A DNA stretch of 64,000 nucleotides. Source: Paragonimus skrjabini miyazakii (lineage: Eukaryota > Platyhelminthes > Trematoda > Plagiorchiida > Troglotrematidae). Where the stretch lies: contig JTDE01000275.1 in assembly GCA_014338405.1 (NCBI GenBank), positions 107,415 through 171,414 on the forward strand, given 5' to 3'. The translations under genes were made by a program, and so were the position numbers. Positions 15,601 through 30,600 of this stretch are shown piece after piece. Within the stretch, counting starts at the first letter, position 1; every line of letters starts with the position of its first letter. The notes under the pieces are model-generated. The model searched no databases, had not been told where the DNA came from, and saw only the letters and a program-made list of their open reading frames with translations.

Positions 15601-18600
15601 TTATCATCATTCTAAATATCATCATCTTCACAATCATAAACATCATCAATACGACCACCATTCTTATCATTGCATCTGTTTTAGTAGCAAATACCAGTAT
15701 ATTTAACATCCCTATGTACGAAACAAATTTTAGTCACTTTTGCTTTGTTTGATTACCGTAGACACCTACTGTGCTACCGGCCTTAACCAACGCTGGACTC
15801 TTGAACACCTTCGATTACAATAAATTATCCACGCGACCATTCAGCTCTTCTTTGGCGCCCGGCGAAACAGTACAAATCTTCTACTACATATTAATACGGA
15901 ATACCATGTGTGTTTCATACACAATTCACATTGATAACAGTAACGATGACACATGGCCAGTGGAACTCGGCACAGCCTTTGTACAAGCCCACGGAGATTC
16001 TGTTTGGTGTATTGACACCAAACTGAAATCAACATTGACTCCTAGGTGAGTTATGAATGCATTTTGTTCCTCAAGTTTACGACATTCTTATATTCTAAAT
16101 GTATACGGTTTTACACGCTTTCTGAAAGTTTGGAATCAGTGAAGTAAATATTAAGAAAATATATCTAAATATTATAAAACAATTTACAATATTGACGACT
16201 ATTCGGAATAGCACTCCCAATTTTACCTATGCACAACAAAACAACAATACTCAAACCCTTTCAAAATAATGAAATTAAACTTACGCACACCCATGAGGAC
16301 GATTTTTGTTCATTGCTGAGAAAATCAGGTTTGAGGTCTTGCATAGTAGCTACGATTAGCCATTTCTCTTCAAAAGTGGTCGATGAGTTTTTTTGCGTGC
16401 GCACGGTAGACCGTTGGACTCGGACTGTTCTTCCTACTGAACTGAGTACGTGTGTGAATAGGGAAGAGAGTTGATTGAGATTTCACGTTACATGTCCGGA
16501 CTAATTCTGCCGCATCCTTACGAGTGCGCACTACAGCTCATTTATATATCAGAAAGTCAACTTTCTTAGTTCACAGTTATTGTCACTACGATGGTACCGA
16601 CAACCCTACACAAAGTTGCTTCTGAACGAACCACACGGGTATGAACTTTTGGATTGCAACAGCTACAGCATAACGCAATGTTCGTCTGTGTGACGTTGAG
16701 TAGGTGCACTCGAAAAAATGCAGCGAAATTTGTCCGGATATAAATCGTGCAATATCAACCTACTCTCTACTTTCTTTAGATATTTGCGTGAAAAAATGTT
16801 TCAAATAAGTGCGTGTGTGTTTGCATTGGTCACATACTGAAGGCTGCAACAAGATTGTGTGACGTAAATCTTCGCGTCGCCCATTATGGACTCTTTACAA
16901 CAAACACTATGAAATGTGTGATACACAAGAGCAATCAGGGATATGATTTTTTTGGAAAACACTGTCGTGGAATGTACACACCCAAGCAACAGCATCAGAT
17001 CAGAGCAACTTCCGGCCACTAACGTTCAGGGATCCCTTTGTAGTTATGGCATGTATACCACATGCCAGACTGAAGATATTAACAAAAATTTCAAGACAAG
17101 AATATTTCAGTTTTATTTCCGTTAAGTCAGTCAGCAGATCTACTAAACTAGAAAAAACCAACCAATCAAATATCTTAACCTCAGTTAATTTGGAGTTTGC
17201 CTCAAAAGCAGCATACCAAGCGCAGCAAACGCTCTGGCAGTTTAGGTATATATAGTTTTGTATCTAGACTTATTCTGCCTCTTGCTCCACTGCTGCTGTG
17301 TCCATCAAACAATTATTCTTCGGTGAGTTCCACGTAACACATTTGACCAGGTTTATAACCATGTCTGAAGGCAAAATGTATGAGCTCCTGGATTGGTTTC
17401 ATAGCTTATCAGGTAGAGCTTGTCTTCTTGAGCGCAGTGTTTTTTGTCGCTGGTTTGTATCAATAGATTCATTGTAGATAACGAGATTTTAGATTTGTCA
17501 TAACTATATTACTACAAAGCAGTTTCAGAACGGAGTAAATTACCTTTTTGACTTAAATCTAACAGTGTTCACAAGTTTATTGTTAAACTAACCAGATTCA
17601 TAGACAGTGTTGTTTACTCAAGCATATTAAAAGGTGATACTGTCACAAGATTTTGGAGTGAAGATATTCATTCTCCTGGTATTTCCACATAGCCAACTGA
17701 ATTCCATAACGAGTGAAGTGACTTTTAATCTGGGTGAAGTCTGCACGTCGGACACCACGGACAGTTGGGTGAGCATTCAATTTATTCACATGTATATGTC
17801 AAACATTAGAAACATCATTACCGATGGTTATTCGTTTGTGTAATCCGTATACACGCAATGTGTAGGCTACTAGAAAATACAGTAGACTAATCAAATGGAC
17901 TCGATATTAATGACAACCAAAAACAATACTTCCTTTTTCAGAAGTGCTTATTATGGTTCGATCACCTTTTAATGTACTACTAATGATTACCAGCGTTGCG
18001 ATCTTTACAGCAAATAAAGTTGTTCTTTAAATACTAGCGCTATCTTATTGCCAAACAACATAAAAAGAAATTCGCATGAAAAATTTAGAGTTAATGAGAA
18101 TGAAAATCACAAGAATACGAAGGAGCAGAATATAATATGTTGTCCGTGAATCGAGTTTGTGCCTATCTCAAATTTACTGGAAACTGGGAACAAGTGCAAC
18201 CATGTTACCGGTGTTGGTCTTAAGACGACTTTTATGAAGTGTTCACATAGTACTCAAAGTACACTTAAATTACAATACAGACGAAGTTTCTGTGCATCGT
18301 TTGCAAAATTTGCGGATACCTCCAATGATCTACGGATGCCATAGTATATGACGTATGCTACAAATATAAATCGCATGTAAATCGTTATGATGTAACTTCA
18401 AACTCTACAGTGAGTACGGAAGGATAGTTGGTTAAGCTTTAATGGATCCTCATATCTGTTCAGCAGCAACATTCAAGTATCTGAAGGGTGTTTTTTATTA
18501 ATTTCAATCTGTGGGCACACAATAACTATCTTATCTTAACAAAAGAGTTCGTAAAACTCAATAATCTGTGACGGAAGTACCAGGTTACATAACATGACAG

Positions 18601-21600
18601 TAATTCACTTAGTTATTCACTCACTCAAACAAATTATATTTGATAAACCTGTTCAGTCAAGGATAAGTATCTGCCATCAGTAAGCACCTTGCTAGTAGAA
18701 CCACAAAAAATTATTTATAATTACTGGTTCATCTCATTAAACCTTGAAGATAATCTTGCAACAGGAGATTCTTTTGAGATCCTCTTCAGCGCACAACATA
18801 GGCAACATTGATTACTATGGCTTTTTGAAACCTGTTTAGCGTTGTTTGAAAATCCGTTATACAGTGATTGAAATTCATCTTTCGGGCGCATATTTCACTT
18901 ATAGATACGTATCATATTTCACGCAAGACCCTGGATGAAATCACTTCAGTCTCCTCCACCTACTTCAGCCATTTCACGAAAGTTGACAGTCAACCTGGAT
19001 GAAAACGGTATACCGAATTCTGCATCCAAAATAGCTGTAACATTTATGGTGGATCCAACTAAAACAATATTGCAACGAAATACTTCTTACACGACGGTGA
19101 GCTTTGGACAATTTTAGATTTATCAGGAAACCTAAATATATTGCTAAAACTGTATAGTGACGTGGAAGCTATTTTGAACACAGTAAGACGGCTGTGAGCA
19201 CAATGTTTTCTTTCACAATGCTTCTAACAAGATAAAAATGGTCATAAAATCAAAACCACATCAGGTTGGAGTTTTACTTCCGTGAGTACAAAAAGGTTTA
19301 TCAAAAGCTGGTTCCATATAAAAATTGCAAGATATGTCAGTCGTTTCAGAGCCGGATGACCGGCTTGTTTATTTCTGAGCGTGCACAATTTTCTGGAAGT
19401 AAATAATAGTTTGATTACATTTGTCAGATTATTTTAAAGATACATCGAGTATCCGACATTGAATGCATTCAAAATGGTCTTTCAAACCAGGTGAGGTTAG
19501 TAACTAGGCAATTGGGACCTGCCTGAATTGGTGAGGTTTAATTCTACAACGGAGATCTGTGTTCACGTTTGTTAGATACACAGTCTGAAGTATGCTCAGA
19601 CTAGCATTTCCTTTCGGTGAACTGACAAACCAGCTTAACCGTGGGCTGCACCTACGGTTGGTCAGGGTACCAAGGTCAATCTTCTTCGTGAGGAACGACA
19701 GGGGTAAAATGGTCATCCTTAAAAATACCTGGTAACTAAAACTTAATACCAGATAACATTCTCGAAAATCATTGTTTATAGACAGCTACTGATAATGACT
19801 CACTTGAATTAGTTATTTATGTCTTCTGGTTCTAACACATGCCCATTCTCTTCATTATCACTATTTAAGACGTTATGGCTTACTTTTGAATAAAATGGTT
19901 CCAACTGCTCCTGGTGATGAAAACAGACCACAGAGTGACAGAGTTGAGAATGAATAGAGATGTATATATAAATTCAACCAAGAATTGGACGAAAGGAAAT
20001 TCACTGGAGGTTTGTGAAACAATGTTCCAAAAAATTCAACAACTTTGTGGATACAAACACGTTGTTATTAACCATACATCAACACTTTTTGCTACCTGTC
20101 TTTAGTATGCATATGTTTGACATGTTGAGAAAAGACTCTTTATATTATTTGTTAGTAGAAAATTGGCGCAGGAGTTTTATAATCCATACTAGTGGAATTA
20201 TTTTTTCTTACACTTTCGACTATAACTTTGCGCCGCAAACTATCCTTTCATTTATCGGCCGGTTCCTCGTTTCCAACAGACTTCTTTTAATTAAAATACA
20301 ATAGTTGCGCTAACTGCCCAGAATGAACTTTACTCACTAATGAATGCAGCCTTCCTATTCATGCAGTCTTTGAAATCAGTCGATGATGAAAAGAATTACT
20401 TTACTCAGACATTGAGCTAATTAAGGGTATATATTAATATCTTTTCCATAACCTGTGGTTGAACACCGCGTTTTCTTTAGACAACCCATCAGACCTTCCC
20501 CCAACTAAAAAATAGAACTATCACATCAGAAATTTTAACTGCGTTCCTTTGTGAGTAATGCTAAAGTTTTCTGACCATCTCAAGTGACGGTACAGTAACT
20601 GTTTTGATTGTGGTAAGGACTTTCACTAATAACGAACTTTAACAAAAACAAAACTCGAGTCAGGTGCCCGTAACAAGATTGTATTGCGGTGCTTCAATGC
20701 ACATCCAAGCAGAGCTAACGCATACGTTTAGATAAACAGAAATGGGGTCAATCCAAGTCGACTTCTCAAAACATTGATCACCTGCTAAGTCCACTTTGTT
20801 TGTAAAAGGTTGGTAATAAAACATTTCATTTTAAAATAATTGAATTGCTTTTATCAATCTTGAACAGCAATGCTAAACTTGTCACTTGAAACGTGACACG
20901 ACTGCCGCTTAACGGCAGCCGCTAATGCGGTCAATTTTACTTCCCTACAAGTAGGTATTTTTTCTCGAATAACCTGAGTTCACATAATAAACAAAACGAT
21001 TTCACATATCCGGTTAGGCAAGGGCATACCGTGATTTCTTTCTGGACTCACAAGGACATTGTGTAATTTTAAATCTCTTCGGCTTGCCCAAAACGCAATA
21101 AAGGTGTGTGCCAAAGCCGGTTGAACAAAAGAAATTTAGCAAACTGGATTGTTCGTATAGTTTATAACATATGCTTTATGGTTGATCTGCGCGGGATACG
21201 GTTGCTCACGCTCAGTAGACCATCAGATGGATGTTTGTCCCTCCCTATTTGCGGGTCTTTTTCCACGTGGTCAATTTATTCTGCTCCGCAGGCAAACTGA
21301 CAGTATAAATCAGTCTAGTCTTATCGACTATAAGCACGAAAAATTTGAAAACAGGTACGGTCTGTCGTTTAGTTGAGCGAAAGTTGAGCATTGTTGCATA
21401 ATCTACATGCAACGGGAGGCTTACCCCAGTGAGAATTTCACCAGAATCTCAACCATTATCTTTACGGCAACTGTTGCCTATGTTGTACAGTCTGTAAAAT
21501 ATCTTCTGACAAAAGTTGGTCAGTAACTGCTGGAAAATAGATAGGTTTTTGTTACGCTCTCCGCTTCTTCCACAATTTCTTAAGGGAAAATATGTCTTGC

Positions 21601-24600
21601 GAAATCGAACAGAGTTCTGACTTTCATATTAAACATAAGAATACCCACAGAAATAGGGACTTTGTCTTTAGTAGGTACACTTGCTGTATCAAGTCGTTTG
21701 CTTCATTAGTTATCAAGACATCTAGAGAAAGCAGCAAGTTGTCATTTTCACTCCTAACGAAAGGAGGACTCATGGTTATGAAGAATCAAACGATTTTAAG
21801 TGCACTTCAGATTGGCCTTCGGTTTGATACTCACAGAAGTAGTCACTTATTTGAAATTTGTCGAATTCAATTCTTTCTAATAAATCTGATGCTACTTTTT
21901 CATATCTTGAAATGCAAATCATTCTTCTTTTTAGAACTCAAAGAGTGTTCATTGCAACCACATAAACTTGTTGTTCAAATTGACTGTCGTGTGGAAAATA
22001 AAACTTTTACCTGTAAATCAACAAAACTTTCACAGATAATTTTGCGGCACATTAATGTTGAATGCATGAGATCGGTTTTGTGTCTGAGACGGATATTAAT
22101 GAGAAGGGTGATCACATCATATGACTCAACATATTTGTGGGTAACATCAATTTTCCCAATTAGTTCAGTAGATTAAAGGCCCAATTTCAGTCATTATTTA
22201 ATCGTATGGCTATGAATGTGTTCAAAGTGTTGAACTAGACACATGGCAAACTATTCACAGATAAACATTCATTAGTAGACCGGGTGGGTTTGAGCTTAAC
22301 TGTTAGTTTGTGAACTTTCGGCAGTCCATAGAGTTAGGTTTATTGGAGTTTCTTCCGTCTAATAGTGTCCGTCACTATTTGGTATAATATCGGGAACACT
22401 GTTTTTTCCTGCTTCATAATTCTAGTTGCAACTTCGCGGACTACATTTTTCTGGCCAACTTCGAATAAACTTTGCACGTTTCCTAAACTATAATGCTTTT
22501 CTTTTCTGAGCGTTTGCCTTTGTTCGCGACTAAACGTCAGTCAGCTATGCAAGGTTTAAGCAGGGGCTTAAGAAGACAATGAACTTTCCACATTGCATCA
22601 CTACTCAAAGACGGACGTGGATTAGCGCTCATATATCATATTAATCTGTTCATGCATAGTGTGAAGTCAGTGACGAAATGGTCAACACGAGTGGCTCATG
22701 AAGATGTGGACGAAGTTCCTACCTTTTCTTTGGCAATAGTTGTTTACATTGACGAAACCTAACAAAAGAAAAACGCGAGTACGATGCTTTGTTTTCAAGG
22801 TGAATGGGTTAATTGATGGTGGGCACAAAAATTTACGACCAGCTACAGGTTACATACTTGCCGAACTAGTTCAGGCGATTTTCAGTTTACATTGCTGTTT
22901 TAACGATATAGTAAACAAACGGATTGCTGTAAAATTTGTTGTCGCTCTAAAAATTTTTTCACAACTTCTCTGCTGTGTTCAAGCTTCTCACGCAAACGTA
23001 ACGTTGAACTGGTCACTTACTACTGAGTAATGTCGGTCGCTAGGATTGCAACCATCGACTGATGATTGGAATGTCGGAATTAAATACCCTAGTATTTTCG
23101 GAATTGAACCTACTTCGTCGAAGACTCAGCTGACTTTTCAGATAAAATTGCTAGAATTTTCATTCAGTACAAACGATTATCTGATTATGACCTACGACGC
23201 TCTTAGAGTGATTATGTTTACTTTTGTTAAGCCAGTCAGTCTGATCGTGGCACGTAGAAAATTGTCTGTTGATATCAAAAGTACTGTTCGATCGGGGCTG
23301 ACTTCAACCTAAGTAGGTCACATTTTTTAGGTTTACGGTGACAGGGTCAACCCAGTTGATACAACTGGAGAAAACTCCTTAATCAATCATAAGTTGTGAT
23401 GCGTATTTCTCCGTGTGGTCATTCGTCAAAAAAGCTTTAACAGGCCTAGCTTTCTTATGCATGACAATTGTTATGCTGGCTCAATGATTGTCATATGTTC
23501 GGCTTCAGGGCCGGTTGATGGATAGCGCTTGTTTAACCTGGGAAGTTAAAGTTGTATTAGAAACTCTGTTGGTAGAAATCACACTCTTTTTTTTTCTAAC
23601 TGAAATCAGATAACTGTTGGGTTTGTGCTGAACAGCCGTGCTAAGTCGAAGCTGAGTTGATGTTCAAAGTTTTTCAGTGATGCTCAAAAAACGGTCAGTA
23701 TTTGTCTGTATTGAATTCGAAAATATTGTCCACAGTATGGAGACAGTCTCCTACGTCTTTTCCTTCAGATAACCTTTATAATATGGTAATCCGAGTTGAA
23801 GGTGCATGAAAATTAACTACCGTGATTTTTGTCTTACTCTGTTATATTCCTCATTAAAGTAAGAAGCCCTCTGTAGCTTTTACTTGTGAGCCGTTGAGCC
23901 AATTGTGCCTACTGGATAAATTGATAAACTAGCAACTCATGGTGTAACATAGCCATACCTAGCTCACATCTGTCATGTTTTATATCTGCTATTCAGTGCT
24001 GAAATTAACCAAACCTGTTGTACGACGTTTGTTTCTTGAATACTGTCAAAAAATCCAACCCCTATTTGTCAGAGACACATTTTGCTAAATTTTTGGACAA
24101 AATTTATCAGGTAAGAGTGGTCAGAGGAAACAGTTCACAGCATTGTGCTATATTAAAGCCTTCAGGTGACCTTATACAGTTCACTAGAAAGGAAAGAAAA
24201 AACATGGTTTGAGACAGCGGCATTTTTAGAGACTCTTGTCAACTGATTACCAAAGCAATAATCCGTTTTATATTCTGAAGTGCATAACAGTAACAGCTGA
24301 ACCATACAAACAAAGAAGTTGAACTACAATATTGAATGACAAGAGTAATGAAGAACAACCCACTTTGTCGAGTTAGTAATTGATCTTTCAACTTGCAACA
24401 TTGAGGTCTTGCTAGTTTGTCCAGGTTGTTTTTTAAACGCAATCGACATTTGCTCGAAATAGGAGAGTCAATTCATAGCTTACATTTAGAAATTTTGAAT
24501 TCGACCACTCAGTTAATCCAAGCCGGTCAAAAAAGGTACAACGCACGCTAAAAGATAACTGTCTTGCACTTACGTAACCACATCAACAAGAGGTAGAGTG

Positions 24601-27600
24601 GGCGAAATTTCTTGCTTCAAGTTTACGGCCAGTTCATTCGAAAGACTACCTTGATTAATAAAAATGCATGCTGAGTAATACTTAACGCAAGAACTGTGTG
24701 GACAACTACGCTTACTTTTAGATTAAAAACGAAACCTGATTGACGATGTAATTTATATTTGGAAAGATCGAAGTGGAAAGGATTATGAGACTAGACCACA
24801 AAGTGTAGGAAAGAAACGACGTGCATGCTGTAAATATTGGAATATGACGGATTCAACCAGGATATAACCAGAAATACAGCACTTTATAAATCAAAGGAGA
24901 AGGTTTTGAAAGTTATTTCTTAATTCTGAGTAAGTCATTCTTAATAGTTGCGTAGCTTTTACGAAGAGAAACCTCGAAGAAAAAACACAACGTTAAAAGT
25001 AATGGAATTGTAACTAACTGGTTGATTCACTGGATGAACTTTAATTATTTGCAGTTCTACAAGAAATCACCTCAACGTTATCAACTGAACTCATTGTTCG
25101 TTTGTTTCATTTTACATTCCAGGTTCCAGTCATAACATCAGACGCAGCTGCACTTTCTGCTAAACCCGGTGAAGAAATAGTCATACCGTTAAAAATGAAG
25201 GTTCCACCAGGTGCCATATTACCCGATTCAAATCTTCAGTTTGACTGTGAAAAAACGGCTTTGCTGGATGAAGCTCAGTGCACAATTTTGAAAATTCAAC
25301 TTTCAGGTGGTGTAAATCTAGTTGGCATGGACCGTGAACCGTTCGAACAGGTAGTAACATCCAGCTTTAATAACGGGCAAAACAACTCAGTCTCGGTTTC
25401 CCTCGGAACGGTTGTTCAAACAGGTGACATTTTAAAATTTGCGTACCGTTTTATGTGATCTATAAGTTGTTCACAATTCGATTTCAGATTCAAAAATAGA
25501 TATATCAATTGGGTTTTTGGATATAATTTAAGATCGGTGACAGATCCAGTAACGAAAGTATAAATTAAAAATTGTAGCGGACGAAAGATTTGGACAGTCA
25601 AAAACAAACCCAAGAAAGTGTCGGCTAATTTCTATATACCAGTATTGTAGTCTACAGGTGTGCTTAGTCCGTAACAGCCTATCAGTCTCGTTTCCATTTT
25701 GCTGATTAATCTTTGTCTATCTTTTCTGTGATTTTCATATTGTCGATCTCATAAAAATTCAAATCTATTTTGAAAAACACTTAATTTTGAACCGTAGAAA
25801 ATGGATTCATGTGTATTCAAACTTTCCGTGCTTCCTCTAATTTGTAAAGTACCTATGTATTTTGTAAATATATGAAAATGTTAATATTATGAAACCTTTC
25901 AAAGTAAACTAAACAGCATTGCCCCGTATCAAATAAAAATATAACTCGTGGAAAAAGTTAGCAGAAAGTGGGTAGTAAAATGGATTTAACGTAAACCTGT
26001 TGTTGAAACACATGACACGTTTTTGAAACCTAGTCAGAAGAACCGGCTTTTTCATGCATGCAACCATGTCAGCGCAAATTTATTTAACCTACAACCGTCA
26101 GACCCTTGAAAATTTTACATTTGCCACATTGCTGCGCAAACAGAAAATAATTTTGTGGAATTTCCTAATAATATCCCAGTAAAGCTGCGACCATAATTAA
26201 ATGGAATAGCGTAAATAGATTAATTTTGACGGAAGCATCTGAGCGTAAACAATAAAATTAGTCTTGCGTCTGTTAGCTTATTCAAAACTAGCACTTCTCT
26301 CACCATAAGCAAAACAAGAAAATTTACATAAAATGCTCGGGCATAAACTGTACACATTTTAGTCATCAAATATGTAGATGACGGTGATATTCCTTGTTGC
26401 TACAACCTAATGTGTGCCTTACAATTCGTTAGTTCTTCCTCGTTTTATTTCTGGAATCACCTTGATATTCATCGCTGTCACTATTTAGGCAAATAATATT
26501 TATGCACAAGTGTACAGAACATATGGACCACCTGGAAATTACCAATGAGCATCTTGCTCCGACTGTAGACAACCAACCATCAGTGAAATGTATGACGTCA
26601 CGGTATATATTTGAGCACTTCCAAGTTATTGATGGTTTGTGACACGCATATTCATTAGTAAAATTCTACGGCTTAGTTGAGCACAACTTTCAGTCTCTTC
26701 CGACAAAACTGACACCAGTAATTGAGAAAAACCATTTCAGTCCCCGACAAATAACTTACAGTAACGAAAAGAAAACCTCTGAGATCCAGTTCACCAGTTT
26801 ACCACACAGCTAAATGAGAGCCCAGTCATGTTTCAAGCTAATTGTTTTGCTGTGAACAGACCAAATAATTGTATCCGCGGTTGATCTTCGAAGCTCACTG
26901 TTCTCAAAACTACATATAAGCGATAAGCTAACCTATCTCTTTGTGTAAATGAATCTATAGGCTGAATCACCATATTATTGAAGCTTACACGTTCCACAAT
27001 GAAAAAAATGATTTCACGTTGACAGACTGTTACGACCCCACCTGATATAGAAAGACAAGAGCATACGCAAGACCACGAGCAGTATCTGTATCATGAACGA
27101 ACGCAACGATATTGCAACGCGGTACGAAAATCAAAGCTCAGACATCGGAATGCAACTGTCGCAACTTAGAACCCCCCAACAAGTAAGGAAAAAAATGGCC
27201 TTCAAACGAGCTTTATTTACTGCTCAGCCCGAAAGCAAAATTGTGATTTACAGCAACTGTATTTATAGGTTTGCGGTGGCCTTGGACCTAGGTCGCCGAA
27301 TGGACCAATCAGAAGCGAGCGTAATTTCCTGAATGTTCCAGAATTCTCGCGAGCTTTCTAGTTCCCAGGAAAGGAAGAAATCCATTTCCCTTGTGAATAA
27401 TGCGAATTTTTGGGAAAAAGTGCCTTTTCCCAACACTAATATTCTGTAAAAAGAAGCGCGTAAAGGCGTTTCACCAACTAATGGAAGTGCTAAATCCAAA
27501 AACGATTACTTAAAGCGAACTTGAATGTTATTCTAGAAACGTTATTAACTCTACTGTATACAACATATCAATATTAAAACCATCAACCCGAGCTACGAGC

Positions 27601-30600
27601 AACACTAATATCGTTCATGGCTATATTTTTACTTCCTTCCCTTGAAATTTTTGACTTACCATTTTGAAGTAATTTTTTCAGAAACGTGTATAAACAAAAT
27701 ACACGGTAGTTGGCTGTAAAATACACACTTCTGAGTATGGATTGAATGAGTTAATTTTGCATTCAGCTTGCTCAATAACTTTCAAAAATTATCGGCAATT
27801 CCGATTATTTCCAGCAGACGTGCTTCGACTTTAAACACATCCTTTCATCACACAGGTATCACTCATGCACTCGGTTTAATCCAGTTGGATGCTGATGTTC
27901 TAACGGCTTCCGTAACGCTGAGACTTGCTGACAGTAAGAATTCAAATCAAGGAACGCGTATACCATTCAAAATATCTGCGAAGTTTGGTGACTTCAGTGT
28001 AGGTCACACGGAGGAAATAACTGTGAACCGTGACGGAAGTGAGACTGTCAGTTTGGAATTCTTACTGGATTTGATTACCCCAGCTGCACCGACTCGGGCT
28101 ACTGCAGGGTAAATTAATTTAATTGTCCCTATTTAGCGCAGAGTTGAAGATTTTATTCCATCCTACTCAGTACATTTAGAGTGAATGATGTTTTAAAATA
28201 GTTGATCAGAAAAAGTTTGAGTAAAATTGCGTCTGAATCGCTCCGCATTTTATACTCAATTTTGCCCAGAATTTGGCTGTAAATGTTGGATTCAGAAAAC
28301 ACATAAAGTGCAATGTCCTCAGTCAAAAATGGTATAGTCTTGGATAAACTCGGAAGCACTAACTCATTGTGAATAGGTTCTCGTGGTCCTAAGAAACCAC
28401 CATAAATCTCAATGATTGCTCATTGCTTTGGATTGGAAAAAGTATTTTTAACTGTTTTGAGCTCATCACCATGCAAACAATAATGACAAATTCGTTCTGA
28501 CAGTTCTCCCCCCATACTTAAAACATTTGGCCAAATTGCCAACCACTCGGTAAAAAATAATCTTGTTTTCAAAGATCCATACACAAGGATGCGATTCGGC
28601 ATAATACAGTCAAATATCAAAACCCATAGGCTAGGCACAGAGTTTATGCAATAGCAACTTATCATGTTTTGTGAACAATTCGGAAGGTACAGTCGGTATA
28701 TCAACTGATCAAAAATTCTGCAAAATTAGGGGTCGACGGAAACCGACTCCAACAATAACGACGTTTTGTTTGTATCCGTTTTTATTTTACACTATTGGTA
28801 TCTAATGCGTATGGATTGAATTGTTCGACAGTTTGATCAACATCATTTGATATTTCAGAGGACTAGATTTAATTGAGATACGACATTTTCTGTTTTATCC
28901 TACCCTTTCTTTTCCTGGTGGTTTTGATTGCATGTGGACATTTATTAACCGGTGGTAACTGAGATGAAAAGTCAGATGGTTTTCAGGTGATAGTTTGTCG
29001 AAGAATGTAGCTAGTTTTACTTCGCTTTAGGTGTCGCTACACCGGTAGTGATTGGGTTGCGCAGTCAATATTTGGTGACAGATCAGGCGGTTTCATCTTT
29101 AGTGATAAATACTGTCATACAGTTAAGTAGACCATTGAGGATAATACGCTGACAAACAGTTTTTGAAGACTCAAATGAGTAGCCTAAAGGATGGTTTGAA
29201 CGACTGTCGACTTGAAACAAAAACTGCAGATTACCACCTCTAGATCAACTAATGTTGATTTCGTTTAAATTCCGGAATTATACCACAACGACACGCAGTC
29301 GGTGGCCGTGGGCTTTAGAAACGATTAGTAATTACGTTTTTCCGCCTGTGTTGATGATGCTGAACTGATTACATTGTAATGCGAGGAGATTGCTTGTTAA
29401 CTCTGAGTGCTCTTTCTAGGAGAATTAGATTTTAATAGTTATGTCTAATGTTTTTTAATAGTCGTGACATATCAAACAAGGATTTAGCGGGTAATTCTCT
29501 AGTGTATACAACGGACCGTAACGTTTTGTTATTGTCAATCCATTAATCAATAACATGCTACACACAACGCCCAAACTGGTTGACTTCATTCGCACCAAAT
29601 TTGGTGCGGATATCTTACAAGGCTATACTGTATTTCAAATAGAACATATTACATCGGTATCGACTAAAATTATTGCGGCAAACTATTTCTACATTACAGC
29701 AAAAAGAAGGCATATATTACAATATTTTAACATTTCATTTACTCTCATCAGTTGCAAACGTAAAACACGCAAGTTTATACATCATACGGATAAGGATAGA
29801 CCAGGCACACCAAGTATTATGTAATCATCACTATCGCGACCCGATAGATTGCCTCAACCACTTTTGTGCACACAACGTCGGCTGGTAAGTTCGGATGAAC
29901 ATCACGTTGCAAAATCTCAATAAATTTGGGTTTCGATTGTGCTTTATGTCTTTGGCTAGGTGATCATCTTTGAATGGCAAGAATAAGAAAACATCCTTCT
30001 TTTGAGCTGTCAGTATGGGCTCAGTGCTCTTCTTCACCGTATTATGTGTCCCTATGAATTTGTCGGGATATCCGTTTGCTAGTAACGTTTGTCTAAACAA
30101 CTCCTGTTCCATCTTCNNNNNNNNNNNNNNNNNNNNNNNNNNNNNNNNNNNNNNNNNNNNNNNNNNNNNNNNNNNNNNNNNNNNNNNNNNNNNNNNNNNN
30201 NNNNNNNNNNNNNNNNAACTATTTCTAAACAGTTTTCCAAATCAGTGAGGTGATTACGCCCGGTATCAAATGGGCATTCAGTATAAAATGTGAGACTTAC
30301 CAGAGTCTAAGATTTATTCGTTAACCTACACGTCTTTCGTTCTTTAAATAACATGACCAGAAATCACGTTGTCAGTAAATCGGTTGCAAATATCACAGAA
30401 AAAATAGTCTGACATCTGCCACATATTTGTTCAATGTTCAAAACAACTTAGAAGTGCTTGAGTTTTTTGGCTGTTCCAGTCAGTTCTGTCATAGCAGACC
30501 ATTATCAGAATGATTTGGTAGACACTACGGTTACCAAGGTATAGTTAAGTACAGATACGCATTTGTGCTGAGTGGCAACAACCAGGAAACTAGCCGCTTC

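Larger units (their letters stand above)
11911..15761 (+). other. Intron with assembly gap and CAT-rich tract
   Basis: This intron separates exons 3 and 4 (phase 0 on both sides). It contains an N run whose flanks duplicate each other (13401-13580) and a degenerate trinucleotide tract at about 15290-15680. Nothing else was recognised. Confidence 0.55.

Noticed and set aside
15211..15709. Long Met/Thr-, Ile/Val- and Asp-rich open frames on both strands
   Set aside because: They are direct translations of the CAT/ATC tract in different frames, without any domain or splice context.
19914..20304. Possible extra exon between exons 6 and 7
   Set aside because: No resemblance to the repeat modules and no pair of splice sites with phase 0 on both sides.
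21937..22012. Exon-like stretch after TTCTTTTTAG with a GTAAAT donor
   Set aside because: Its phase does not fit the phase-0 junction of exons 6 and 7, and the encoded text lacks the module pattern.
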